A DNA stretch of 23,166 nt from DASSFG01 sp035547915 (GTDB lineage: Bacteria > Planctomycetota > Planctomycetia > Pirellulales > JAICIG01), in NCBI GenBank assembly GCA_035547915.1, contig DASZTS010000085.1, forward strand, positions 1 to 23,166. The letters run 5' to 3'. The notes beneath the pieces are model-generated. The model worked only from the letters and a program-made list of their open reading frames with translations. It did not search any database and had not been told where the DNA came from. The first letter of the stretch is position 1; each line of letters opens with the position of its first letter. The position numbers and the translations under genes were made by a program. Below, one piece after another: positions 1-7,188 of this stretch.

Positions 1-1560
1 ATGTGGCAGCGCGTGATGCGCAACCCGCACCGTCCGGAAATCATCGTCGTCGACCCGCGGCGGACGGAAACGGCCATGCTGGCGACCCAACACCTCGCCC
101 TCAGACCGAAGAGTGACCTCGAACTCTTTTATGGTCTGGCACACATCCTCATCGCCGAAGGGTGGATCGACCGCGAGTACATCGAGGCGCATACGAACGA
201 CTTCGACGCCTTCGCCGCGCACGTCGCCGAATATCCGCCCGAGGCCGTCGCGACGACCACCGGTCTGAGCGTGGACGCGCTTCGCCGGGTGGCACGCACG
301 ATCCACGAGGGGAAGCGCGTGTCGTTCTGGTGGACGATGGGAGTCAATCAGAGCCATCAGGGTGTGCGGACCGCACAAAGCATCATCAACCTGGCCCTGC
401 TGACGGGCAATATTGGCCGTCCCGGCACGGGCGCCAACTCGATCACGGGCCAATGCAATGCCATGGGATCGCGGTTGTTCAGCAATACGACCAGTCTGCT
501 GGGCGGACGCGATTTCACCAAGCCCGAGCATCGCGAACGCGTTGCCATGCTACTTGGGATCGACCCCGCGCGGATTCCGCAAAAGAACAGTTTCGCCTAT
601 CACGAGATCCTGGAACGCATCTTGGCGGGCAAGATCAAGGGGCTGTGGGTGATCGCCACCAATCCGGCCCACTCGTGGATCAGCCAGCACGAACTGTTGG
701 AGATGCTAGGGCGGCTCGAATTCCTGGTGGTGCAGGACATGTACCACACGACCGAGACGGCACAACTGGCCAATCTCGTCCTGCCGGCCGCCGCCTGGGG
801 AGAGAAAGAAGGGACCTTCATCAACTCCGAACGCCGCATCGGCCTGACGAAGAAGGTCGCACGGGCGCCCGGACAGGCACTGGCCGACTTCTCCATCTTT
901 CGTCTCATCGCCCACGCTTGGGGATGCGGCGACATGTTCCAGCGGTGGAGTTCGCCGGAAGAAGTCTTTCAGATCCTCAAAGAGCTCTCGCGCGGGCAAC
1001 CGTGTGATTTCTCGGGCATCGAAGATTACCGCATGCTCGACGAGCAGGGGGGCATCCAATGGCCCTATCCACAGCACGCTCCGCCGCTCGGCAACCAGCG
1101 GCGACTGTTCGCCGACGGCCGTTTCTTCCATGCCGACGGCCGCGCTCGGTTCGTGTTCGAAGCTCCGCGCCCGCTGCGCGAACCGCCGAACAAGACCTAC
1201 CCGCTGTTCTTGCTCACGGGCCGTGGCAGTGCGGCGCAATGGCACACGCAGACTCGCACCAAGAAATCGGCGGTGCTGCGCAAACTCTATCCGCAAGACG
1301 TACACCTCGAAATCAATCCAGCCGACGCCGAGTCGCTCGGCATCCGCCCGGGCCAGTGGATCTACGTCGAATCGCAACGCGGCCGCATCGAGGCCCGCGC
1401 CTTCGTGACCCGCTCGGTGCCGCCGGGCCATGTGTTCCTGCCCATGCACTACGAGACGGTCAACCAACTGACCCACGCCGTCTTCGACCCCTATTCCAAA
1501 CAGCCCGCATACAAGGCGTGCGCCGTGCGGCTGAGAAAGGACCTCTATGCACCTAAGTGA
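1..1560 (+). CDS. nasA: Assimilatory nitrate reductase, molybdopterin catalytic subunit (5'-truncated by window edge)
   Basis: This is the C-terminal 519 residues of a molybdopterin-guanine-dinucleotide oxidoreductase of the Nas/Nap branch, which reduces nitrate to nitrite. The N-terminal 4Fe-4S domain and first cofactor-binding part lie outside the window, so the ATG at base 1 is an internal methionine. Visible family motifs are WTMGVNQSHQGVRTAQ and LLTGNIGRPGTGANS (about residues 111-145), ATNPAHSW, and the stretch around QDMYHTTETA through EGTFINSERR (about 245-278). The C-terminal cofactor-capping domain carries RGSAAQWHTQTRTKKS and ends with FDPYSKQPAYKACAV. No Tat signal or periplasmic partner can be seen. 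The transporter gene overlapping its 3' end argues for the cytoplasmic assimilatory enzyme rather than periplasmic NapA. The symbol is uncertain: the same enzyme is called nasA, nasC or narB in different groups. Confidence 0.9.
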   Translation: MWQRVMRNPHRPEIIVVDPRRTETAMLATQHLALRPKSDLELFYGLAHILIAEGWIDREYIEAHTNDFDAFAAHVAEYPPEAVATTTGLSVDALRRVARTIHEGKRVSFWWTMGVNQSHQGVRTAQSIINLALLTGNIGRPGTGANSITGQCNAMGSRLFSNTTSLLGGRDFTKPEHRERVAMLLGIDPARIPQKNSFAYHEILERILAGKIKGLWVIATNPAHSWISQHELLEMLGRLEFLVVQDMYHTTETAQLANLVLPAAAWGEKEGTFINSERRIGLTKKVARAPGQALADFSIFRLIAHAWGCGDMFQRWSSPEEVFQILKELSRGQPCDFSGIEDYRMLDEQGGIQWPYPQHAPPLGNQRRLFADGRFFHADGRARFVFEAPRPLREPPNKTYPLFLLTGRGSAAQWHTQTRTKKSAVLRKLYPQDVHLEINPADAESLGIRPGQWIYVESQRGRIEARAFVTRSVPPGHVFLPMHYETVNQLTHAVFDPYSKQPAYKACAVRLRKDLYAPK

Positions 1561-2803
1561 TTTTCGGGGGGCCGGCCACTGGCCGACCCTGCTGGCCGCC
1601 TTCCTCTATTTCGACGTGAGCTTCATGGTCTGGGTGCTGGTCGGCGCGCTGGCCAACTCCATCGTAGCCGACTTCCACTTGTCGGCCGCCGAGCGAGGGT
1701 TGCTCGTGGCGGTGCCCATCTTGGGTGGCGCGCTGCTGCGGCTGGTGCTCGGCTATCTGACCGACCGAGTCGGCGCGCGGCGGACGGCGCTGGCTGGCAT
1801 GCTGCTCACCATCGTGCCGCTCATGCTCGCTTGGTTGGCGGCCAACAGTTTCGGCGCGTTGTTGGCGGTCGGCCTGATGCTCGGTGTGGCGGGCGCGAGT
1901 TTCGCCGCGGCGTTGCCGTTGGCCAGTCGTTGGTACCCGGCCCAGTATCAGGGGCTCGCGATGGGCATCGCCGGAGCAGGCAACAGCGGCACGGCACTGG
2001 CCACCTTCTTTGCCCCGCGACTGGCCGACGCGATCGGCTGGCATGCCGTGTTTGGCCTGGCCATTTTGCCGCTCGCGGCCGTGCTCGGCTTCTTCGCGTT
2101 GGTCGCCAAAGACAGCCCGACGCAGCCGCCACCGCAGACGCTGGCCGATTACGCGACGACCGCGCGCGAACCCGACGTGTGGTGGTTCTGCTTGTTCTAT
2201 GCTGTGACGTTCGGTGGCTTCGTGGGCTTGGCCAGCTTCTTGAACATCTTCTTTCACGATCAATACGGACTGACGAAGGCGGCAGCGGGAAGTTTCGCCA
2301 CGCTGTGTGTGGTGGCCGGATCGTTTCTCCGCCCCGCCGGCGGCTATCTGGCCGACCGATTCGGCGGCATCCGGCTGCTGACGGTTCTCTATCTGGCGGT
2401 CGGCACGTTGTTGCTCGGCCTGGTGCTGTCGCCTTCGTTGGGGTACGGCACGCTGCTCATGTTCTCGATCATGGGCCTGTTGGGCATGGGCAACGGCGCG
2501 GTGTTTCAGTTGGTGCCGCAGCGGTTCGGCAAGCAGATCGGCACGGTCACCGGACTGGTGGGAGCGGCTGGGGGCTTGGGTGGCTTCTTGTTGCCGACCT
2601 TGCTGGGCGCCGCAAAGCAGTGGACCGGACAGTTTGCCGGAGGATTCTTCCTCTTCTCGTTGGCCACGTTCGCGGCGGCCATCGCGCTGGTGTGCGTGAG
2701 CCAGGCCTGGGAGGGAGTCTTTATCGGCAAGGGTGGCCTCGCCTCGAACGTCGCCGCGCCCGCTGACAACATCGGCGACGAGATACTACCCGAGTTGACC
2801 TGA
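1547..2803 (+). CDS. narK: MFS nitrate/nitrite transporter (NNP family)
   Basis: A 418-residue, highly hydrophobic protein with about 12 predicted membrane helices, the usual size for the nitrate/nitrite porter family of the major facilitator superfamily. The loop motif GYLTDRVGARR lies after helix 2, and its counterpart GGYLADRFGG in the second half. The glycine-rich nitrate signatures are AGAGNSGTALATFFAPR (about residue 140) and GAAGGLGGFLLPTLLG (about 345). It should import nitrate, possibly also exporting nitrite, across the inner membrane. The ATG lies inside the end of the reductase gene, a 14-nt overlap, with AAAGGA at 1536-1541 and a 5-nt spacer as ribosome binding site. This indicates translational coupling in one nitrate-assimilation transcript. 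No nitrite reductase follows in the window. The symbol is by family; nasA, nrtP or nasK could equally be used. Confidence 0.9.
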   Translation: MHLSDFRGAGHWPTLLAAFLYFDVSFMVWVLVGALANSIVADFHLSAAERGLLVAVPILGGALLRLVLGYLTDRVGARRTALAGMLLTIVPLMLAWLAANSFGALLAVGLMLGVAGASFAAALPLASRWYPAQYQGLAMGIAGAGNSGTALATFFAPRLADAIGWHAVFGLAILPLAAVLGFFALVAKDSPTQPPPQTLADYATTAREPDVWWFCLFYAVTFGGFVGLASFLNIFFHDQYGLTKAAAGSFATLCVVAGSFLRPAGGYLADRFGGIRLLTVLYLAVGTLLLGLVLSPSLGYGTLLMFSIMGLLGMGNGAVFQLVPQRFGKQIGTVTGLVGAAGGLGGFLLPTLLGAAKQWTGQFAGGFFLFSLATFAAAIALVCVSQAWEGVFIGKGGLASNVAAPADNIGDEILPELT

Positions 2804-2814
2804 ATCGGTCGCAA

Positions 2815-2918
2815 GCCTCGGCCGTTCATCTAATCAACTCTTTACGCCGCACCCGAGGCGCCCGATACTGGGCAGGCGAGAGATCTCCGTCCCGTCGGAG
2901 ATGCTATCGGGAGCCCAG
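2815..2918 (+). promoter_or_regulatory. Structured leader that can mask the ribosome binding site
   Basis: The 104 bases before the ATG at 2919 hold several complementary pairs. GCCTCGG (2815-2821) pairs with CCGAGGC (2853-2859). ATCTCCG (2883-2889) pairs with CGGAGAT (2896-2902). CCCGATA (2861-2867) pairs with TATCGGG (2905-2911), which overlaps the Shine-Dalgarno bases GGGAG (2909-2913). CTGGGC (2868-2873) pairs with GCCCAG (2913-2918), the bases touching the start codon. The last two pairs cross, so together they would form a pseudoknot. GCCC/GGGC at 2860-2873 is a competing hairpin. This could be a translational switch, but I recognise no known riboswitch consensus, and 6-7 bp matches arise by chance in GC-rich DNA. 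Confidence 0.3.
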
Positions 2919-3507
2919 ATGAATTCACGTCCGTTGCGGCCGGCGGAGTCCATCGGAGCGCCGATGATCTATCAACCGACCAGCCGCGGCCAACTGTGGT
3001 TGCGATTCGTGGTCGGCATGGTGTGGTTGGCGATAGTCGCCATCGTGCTGACGTCGCTCAGCGGCTATCCGTTCGTCGCCGTATTCGCCGCCATCGTTTG
3101 TGGCGCGCTCTTTACCAGCGGCCTGGCCGTAACTTGGCTCTATCGCTGGGCCGTGAACAAAGAAGCGCAGGAGCATCAGTTCGCGCTCAGCTCTCTGTTG
3201 TTCTTTAGAGCAACCGACAAAACCGGATCTCGCTCCACAAAAATCGGCGTTTCACGGCCGATTTTTCGCCCACGGGCGCTCCGGCTTCCGGGTTTTGTCA
3301 GCCGCTCTTACCACGTTCGTCGCGATGTACTTCGCCGCCATACGTTGGATCGTCGTCCAGTACCAGACGCAAGCTCCGTACAAGCTGCCGTGGGAGGGGT
3401 TGATCTCTGTGGCATTCGTCTGCACGCTGCTCGCGGTCGTTAGCTGCAAGGCCGTGTTTTACCTGACCGAAGCGCTGCTCTGGTTCGCCGTCTGGCTCGT
3501 CCGCTAG
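2919..3507 (+). pseudogene. Small four-helix membrane protein, interrupted by a palindromic insertion
   Basis: Two reading frames look like halves of one gene. The upstream half (start 2919, or the internal ATG at 2964, each with a GGAG-type ribosome binding site 5 nt upstream) has two hydrophobic helices and runs in frame up to SSLLFF at 3206. The downstream half resumes in a different frame with TTFVAMYFAAIRWIVVQ and a further long hydrophobic stretch, ending in AVWLVR and a stop at 3505-3507. Deleting 103 bases (the 101-bp element plus one TA copy) joins them as SLLFFTTFVAMYFAAIRW. The restored protein would be 161 residues from 2919 or 146 from 2964, with about four helices. As it stands, the first frame reads through the element into 80 residues of arginine-rich sequence that looks non-native, ending at 3443. 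I do not recognise the family. A rescued expression route is possible but not evident. Confidence 0.7.
3206..3310. mobile_element. MITE-like palindromic element flanked by TA
   Basis: The 101-bp element (3208-3308) is almost fully palindromic and flanked by TA on both sides (3206-3207 and 3309-3310). Outer arms: GAGC at 3208-3211 with GCTC at 3304-3307, then GACAAAACCGGA (3216-3227) with TCCGGGTTTTGTC (3287-3299, one extra G). Inner arms: AAAAATCGGC (3239-3248) and GCCGATTTTT (3257-3266) around an 8-nt loop. It has no room for a transposase. The TA duplication and small size are what non-autonomous elements of the IS630/Tc1-mariner type leave, but assignment to that family is inference. Removing it with one TA copy restores a membrane-protein frame. 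No second copy was seen in the window. Confidence 0.7.
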
Positions 3508-3645
3508 TCTCCGGCCCGCCCACTCTGGCGGCGTCTGTTACGCAGCCGGCTGGAATCGAATCGACCGTAGACCTCGCTGCGAAACCGGCCAGCCATTTCG
3601 CGGGTAATTCCTGTGGCCGATCCTCGTTGCGAAAGGCAAGCCCTC

Positions 3646-4485
3646 ATGCCGCGATTCCGTCACGTGCCGATCGTGTTGGTTGTCGTGTCTCTGGGACACG
3701 CTGGCTGTGCTCCGGCCATCCCTTGGCCGAAGATGCAGACGTTCGACGCGGACGGTCTGAAGATTGCCTACTTCGACGAAGGACAAGGCGAGCCGGTCAT
3801 CCTGATCCATGGTTGGCTGTCGTCGTCGGGCATCAATTGGGTGCTGCCGGGGACGAGCGGCCAACTCGCCAAGAATTTTCGGGTGGTCGCCCTCGATGTC
3901 CGGGGCCATGGCCAGTCCGACAAGCCGACCGAGGAGGAAGCCTACGGCCCGGAACTGGTCGAAGACGTCGTGCGGCTGATGGACCATCTGAAGATCGAGA
4001 GGGCCCACATCGTCGGCTATTCGATGGGCGGCCTGATCGCCGCGAATTTCATCGCCAAACACCCCGAGCGTGTGCGGTCGGGCACGCTCGGCGGCATGGG
4101 TTGGATGAAGGACAGGGGCGGCGCCCAATGGCTCTTTCAGCAGATCGGCAAGAAGGACAAGGATGCCAAGGCGCTGACTGTGTGCGGCCGCAGCCTCGCC
4201 AAGCTGGCGCTGACGGAGGACGAGATCAAGTCGATCCGTGTTCCGGTGACCGTGCTGGTGGGGAGCAACGACCGCGGGATCCAAGGATTGTACATCGACT
4301 CGCTCAAAAAGGTCCGCCCCGATTGGCCCGTGGTCGAGATCGAGGGGGGTACGCACATCACAACCATCGCCAAGGAGTCGTTCCGCGACGAGCTGACCGG
4401 CTGGCTCAAGAAGCAATCCGCCGCCGAAAAGTCCAAGTCGGCTCCTGCGGGCAAGAACGAAACACCCGCCGGCAAAACTCGCTAG
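3646..4485 (+). CDS. Alpha/beta hydrolase, probably exported or membrane-anchored
   Basis: A 279-residue alpha/beta-hydrolase-fold protein when started at the ATG at 3646, where AAGG (3633-3636) precedes by 9 nt; an in-frame ATG at 3613 would add 11 residues and spoil the signal sequence. Residues 8-17 are a hydrophobic export segment followed by HAGC at 18-21, which resembles a lipobox with an unusual histidine at -3, so it is either a lipoprotein or secreted. The oxyanion strand VILIHGW is at 51-57, the nucleophile elbow GYSMG at 124-128 (Ser126), the acid in GSNDR (Asp209) and the histidine in GGTHI (His237), giving a complete catalytic triad. Only about 60 residues separate the fold halves, so the cap over the active site is small. 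The tail after about 255 is a Lys/Ala/Pro-rich low-complexity stretch. The substrate cannot be told; it appears to be a single gene. Confidence 0.85.
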   Translation: MPRFRHVPIVLVVVSLGHAGCAPAIPWPKMQTFDADGLKIAYFDEGQGEPVILIHGWLSSSGINWVLPGTSGQLAKNFRVVALDVRGHGQSDKPTEEEAYGPELVEDVVRLMDHLKIERAHIVGYSMGGLIAANFIAKHPERVRSGTLGGMGWMKDRGGAQWLFQQIGKKDKDAKALTVCGRSLAKLALTEDEIKSIRVPVTVLVGSNDRGIQGLYIDSLKKVRPDWPVVEIEGGTHITTIAKESFRDELTGWLKKQSAAEKSKSAPAGKNETPAGKTR

Positions 4486-4732
4486 CCGGCACACTCCGAA
4501 AAGCATCTCTTCGCCCGGGCCGCGCCATCGGTCCAGAGTGCGCAGTTTTACGCCATCGTTGGCCAGCCGTTTGACGACCTACGGGCTGCGGCTTACAAAT
4601 AGGCAAAGGTTGCTCGGAAGCGGCCAGACCCCGTCGGCCTGTTCCTGAGAAGGCCCACACGGGCCGACCCGGCAATGAGGAGCTAACTCGAATCGCCGGA
4701 AGGCTTTTGGAGAATGCTTCTGAGATTCGGCG
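4486..4732. other. Intergenic region upstream of the SRP RNA, with one long hairpin
   Basis: No convincing gene lies here. GTCGGCCTGT (4633-4642) pairs with ACGGGCCGAC (4659-4668) to give a 10-bp stem with one G-U pair and a 16-nt loop, without a T tract, so it is not a normal intrinsic terminator. A second imperfect inverted repeat, CGCCGGA (4694-4700) with TTCGGCG (4726-4732), ends exactly where the SRP RNA begins. The promoter for the SRP RNA should lie here, but I found no clear -35/-10 pair. Confidence 0.4.
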
Positions 4733-4834
4733 ACCGATGAGGGGCCCTCGCAATGGGGACCTGCGAACCTGGTCAGGGGAGAAATCCAGCAGCCATAAGC
4801 AGTCAGCCCTTTGTGCGATGGGCCTCTCATCGGT
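4733..4834 (+). ncRNA. ffs: Signal recognition particle RNA, small bacterial (4.5S) type
   Basis: This is the RNA scaffold that binds Ffh and its receptor FtsY to target membrane proteins during translation. The apical hairpin has the diagnostic form GGTCAGG (4771-4777), GGA, the GNRA tetraloop GAAA (4781-4784), TCC, AGCAGCC (4788-4794). E. coli 4.5S RNA has the same GGTCAGG and AGCAGCC flanking a GGAA loop. The ends close in a 15-bp helix: ACCGATGAGGGGCCC (4733-4747) pairs with GGGCCTCTCATCGGT (4820-4834), with one G-U. TCGCA (4748-4752) then pairs with TGCGA (4814-4818). Total length is about 102 nt, with no Alu domain. Its position just before dnaX, ybaB and recR matches the order in several other bacterial phyla. 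Exact ends are estimated from the helix. Confidence 0.94.
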
Positions 4835-4911
4835 GGCCGAACCGCGTTTTCGCGAGACGACACCTCGGCTGGCACGGGTTTAGGACGCGTCTTGGGCCCT
4901 AGGTCTCGATC

Positions 4912-6765
4912 ATGGCAGACACGACCGAACTCACTACGGACCGGGCGGGCGAATACGTCGTCGTCGCCCGGCGGTATCGTCCTCAGACCTTCGCCGATCT
5001 GGTGGGGCAGCAGCACGTGGCCAAGGCCCTGGCCGGTGCCATCGCCACGAACCGTGTCGGCCATGCATACCTCTTCACCGGCGCGCGGGGGGTGGGCAAG
5101 ACGTCCTCGGCCCGCATCCTGGCCAAGGCGCTCGATTGCGTGCATGGCCCCACCGCCACGCCGTGCAACGAGTGCGATATCTGCCGCAGCATCAGCTCGG
5201 GCGACGATGTCGACGTGTTGGAGATCGACGGCGCCAGCAACCGCGGCATCGACGAAATGCGGCAACTGCGGCAGAACGTCAACGTGCGGCCCAGCCGGGC
5301 GCGGTTCAAGATCTACATCATCGACGAAGTCCACATGCTCACCAAGGAGGCCTTCAACGCGCTGTTGAAGACCCTGGAAGAGCCGCCCGAGCACGTGAAG
5401 TTCATCTTCTGCACGACCGAAGCGGAAAAGATTCCCATCACGATCTTGTCGCGTTGCCAGCGGTTCGACTTCGCGGGCATCCAGACGAAGTCGATCGCCG
5501 AGCGGTTGCGGCAGATCGTCGAAGCCGAAGGCGTGGAAGCCGAGACGGCCGCGCTCGATGCCATTGCCCGTCGGGCCGCGGGCTCGATGCGTGACAGCCA
5601 GTCGCTGCTCGAACAACTGCTCGCGTTCGGCGGGCAAAAACTGACGCTCGACGACGTGAACCGCATGCTCGGCACGGCGGGCGACCGCAGGCTGGTCGAA
5701 CTGGCCGGCCGTCTCGTCGCCCGCGACGCCGCGGGCGCGCTTGCCGATCTCGACCGCATCTTGCTCGAAGGCGCCGACATCGGCCCGCTTTTCGACCAAC
5801 TGCTGGGCTACTTCCGCGACGTGATGGTCACGGCCGCCGGAGGGAACGGAGAGCTGATGCTCTACAGCTCGCCGAGCGACTTGGCGGCCGTCCAAACCGT
5901 CGGCCGCGAGCTCGGTATCGAGACGGTGCTGGCTGTGATGCAGATTCTCGATCAGACGTTGGGCCGTCTGCGCTACAGCTCGCACGGGCGCATCCTGGGC
6001 GAGCTGGCCCTCGTGCGCATCTGCCGGCTGGAGGATCTCGAATCGCTGTCGCGTCTGGTCAGTCAGTTGCGCGAGGGCACGGTCGATAGCTCACCCCGCG
6101 AGCCGAGCCGGATCGCTGCGCCGGCGCGGCCACCGTCTCCCGGTCCGGCTCCGATCGTCGAACGGCCGGCAGACGAGACGACTTCGCTCGCCCGCGGCGT
6201 TTCGGCTCAACCGGCGCCTCTCGCGGGTACTCCACCGGCCGGTGCGCAATCTGGCCCGGAGAGCTTGGCCGAGGCAGCAAAAAAAAAACCGCTCGCCGCA
6301 GAACTAAGTGACCCGCCCCGCAGGCCGGCCGAAAGCGGGCCGTCGGCACCTCGTTTGACGTCGGCCAACGTTCTGGATATTTGGCGTCAAGTCGTTCCTG
6401 AGCTTGGAGATATGCTCTCGGAGATGGCACGATTGGCGGCCGACGTAGCAATTCCTGCGCCCAATCGACTGGTCGCCTCTTTCCCCGAGAAGTATACTTC
6501 TTGTAAGACTTACTGCGAGCGCCCGGAAAACCTCTCCAAGCTGGAGCAGGCATTGGCGCGAGCCGCCGGCGAACGGGTACGCGTGGAATTCAGCCTCGTT
6601 CCCGACCGGCCCGAGGCGGACGTGGACGCCAAGCCGTCGAGACCGCCGATGTCGTCGCAACAGCGGCTGGCCGAAAAGGCGGAACACCCGTTGGTGCGTC
6701 GGGCAGCCGAGCTATTCGGGGCCTTTCCCGTGCGGGTGGAAGAGCCTCCCGTGCGGAAAGAATGA
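4912..6765 (+). CDS. dnaX: DNA polymerase III subunits gamma and tau
   Basis: The clamp-loader ATPase of the replisome, 617 residues as full-length tau. The AAA+ domain has Walker A GARGVGKT at 57-64, a zinc module with Cys76, Cys85, Cys88 and Cys91, Walker B IYIIDEVH at 134-141, sensor 1 CTTE at 167-170 and the SRC motif at 180-182. A collar domain continues to about 385. It is followed by a Pro/Ala-rich linker of about 90 residues and a tau-type C-terminal domain from about 483 to the end. The linker contains a run of ten A (bases 6279-6288, encoding Lys457-459), where slippage would give a short gamma form of about 464-466 residues. The start at 4912 follows a weak AGG at 4901-4903. It lies 77 nt after the SRP RNA and 21 nt before ybaB, so ffs-dnaX-ybaB-recR is probably one cluster. 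Confidence 0.95.
   Translation: MADTTELTTDRAGEYVVVARRYRPQTFADLVGQQHVAKALAGAIATNRVGHAYLFTGARGVGKTSSARILAKALDCVHGPTATPCNECDICRSISSGDDVDVLEIDGASNRGIDEMRQLRQNVNVRPSRARFKIYIIDEVHMLTKEAFNALLKTLEEPPEHVKFIFCTTEAEKIPITILSRCQRFDFAGIQTKSIAERLRQIVEAEGVEAETAALDAIARRAAGSMRDSQSLLEQLLAFGGQKLTLDDVNRMLGTAGDRRLVELAGRLVARDAAGALADLDRILLEGADIGPLFDQLLGYFRDVMVTAAGGNGELMLYSSPSDLAAVQTVGRELGIETVLAVMQILDQTLGRLRYSSHGRILGELALVRICRLEDLESLSRLVSQLREGTVDSSPREPSRIAAPARPPSPGPAPIVERPADETTSLARGVSAQPAPLAGTPPAGAQSGPESLAEAAKKKPLAAELSDPPRRPAESGPSAPRLTSANVLDIWRQVVPELGDMLSEMARLAADVAIPAPNRLVASFPEKYTSCKTYCERPENLSKLEQALARAAGERVRVEFSLVPDRPEADVDAKPSRPPMSSQQRLAEKAEHPLVRRAAELFGAFPVRVEEPPVRKE
6279..6288 (+). promoter_or_regulatory. Poly-A slippage site inside dnaX
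   Basis: Ten consecutive A sit in the linker of this GC-rich gene, in frame as GCA AAA AAA AAA CCG. A shift to -1 reads seven more codons (TARRRTK) and stops at TGA 6309-6311. A shift to +1 reads five (RSPQN) and stops at TAA 6305-6307. Either shift therefore ends the protein right after the ATPase and collar domains. In Thermus thermophilus a comparable A run causes transcriptional slippage that makes gamma; E. coli uses -1 ribosomal frameshifting on A AAA AAG. A purine-rich GGAGAG lies at 6258-6263. That slippage really occurs here is inference. Confidence 0.75.
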
Positions 6766-6786
6766 GGGCCGAAAAACGAGGCATAC

Positions 6787-7182
6787 ATGTTAGGATCACT
6801 GGGAAATCTCGCTTCACTCATCAAGCAAGCCAAACAGCTTGAGGGCCGGTTGGCCGGGGTGGGCGACGAATTGCGAGCCAAGCGGGCCACCGGCGTCGCC
6901 GGCGCCGGCTTGGTCGAGCTCGAGGTGAACGGGCTGGAAGAGGTCTTGCATTGTAAGATCGACCCCAGCCTGATTTCGAGCGGCGACCACGAGTTATTGG
7001 AGGATTTGGTGTGCGCGGCCGCCAACCAGGCCATCGCCAAGGCCAAGCAGCTCCACGCCGAGGCCATGCGCAACCTGGCCGGTGGGTTCGGCGTCCCGGG
7101 GATCGACGAAGCGTTGGCCAACATCGGACGCGGCTTTCCCCATCCTGGCTCTCTCCCCGAGGGAGAAGACGCGGAGGCATGA
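6787..7182 (+). CDS. ybaB: YbaB/EbfC-family nucleoid-associated protein
   Basis: A 131-residue member of the YbaB/EbfC family of small dimeric DNA-binding proteins, recognised by the N-terminal helix LIKQAKQLEGRL (about 11-22), the strand GLVELEVNGLEEVLHCKIDP (41-60) and the helix LEDLVCAAANQAIAKAKQLH (71-90). GAGG at 6778-6781 lies 5 nt before the ATG. It sits between dnaX and recR, the usual position, where it is thought to act with recombination or nucleoid functions. The family is usually 100-110 residues. The extra C-terminal tail here (GRGFPHPGSLPEGEDAEA) is encoded partly by an imperfect palindrome around CTCTCTCCCCGAGGGAGAAG (7150-7169). The stop overlaps the ribosome-binding region of recR. 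Confidence 0.93.
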   Translation: MLGSLGNLASLIKQAKQLEGRLAGVGDELRAKRATGVAGAGLVELEVNGLEEVLHCKIDPSLISSGDHELLEDLVCAAANQAIAKAKQLHAEAMRNLAGGFGVPGIDEALANIGRGFPHPGSLPEGEDAEA

Positions 7183-7188
7183 CGGATC

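Noticed and set aside
706..1476. 256-residue open frame on the minus strand within the nitrate reductase gene
   Set aside because: Antisense shadow of a GC-rich gene; the plus-strand frame has clear molybdopterin-enzyme motifs.
4872..4890. Sigma-54 promoter-like TGGCAC before dnaX
   Set aside because: The GC needed at -12 is missing at the right spacing.
4579..5985. 468-residue minus-strand open frame across the SRP RNA and dnaX
   Set aside because: It is antisense to both the SRP RNA and the AAA+ domain of DnaX and shows no family motif.
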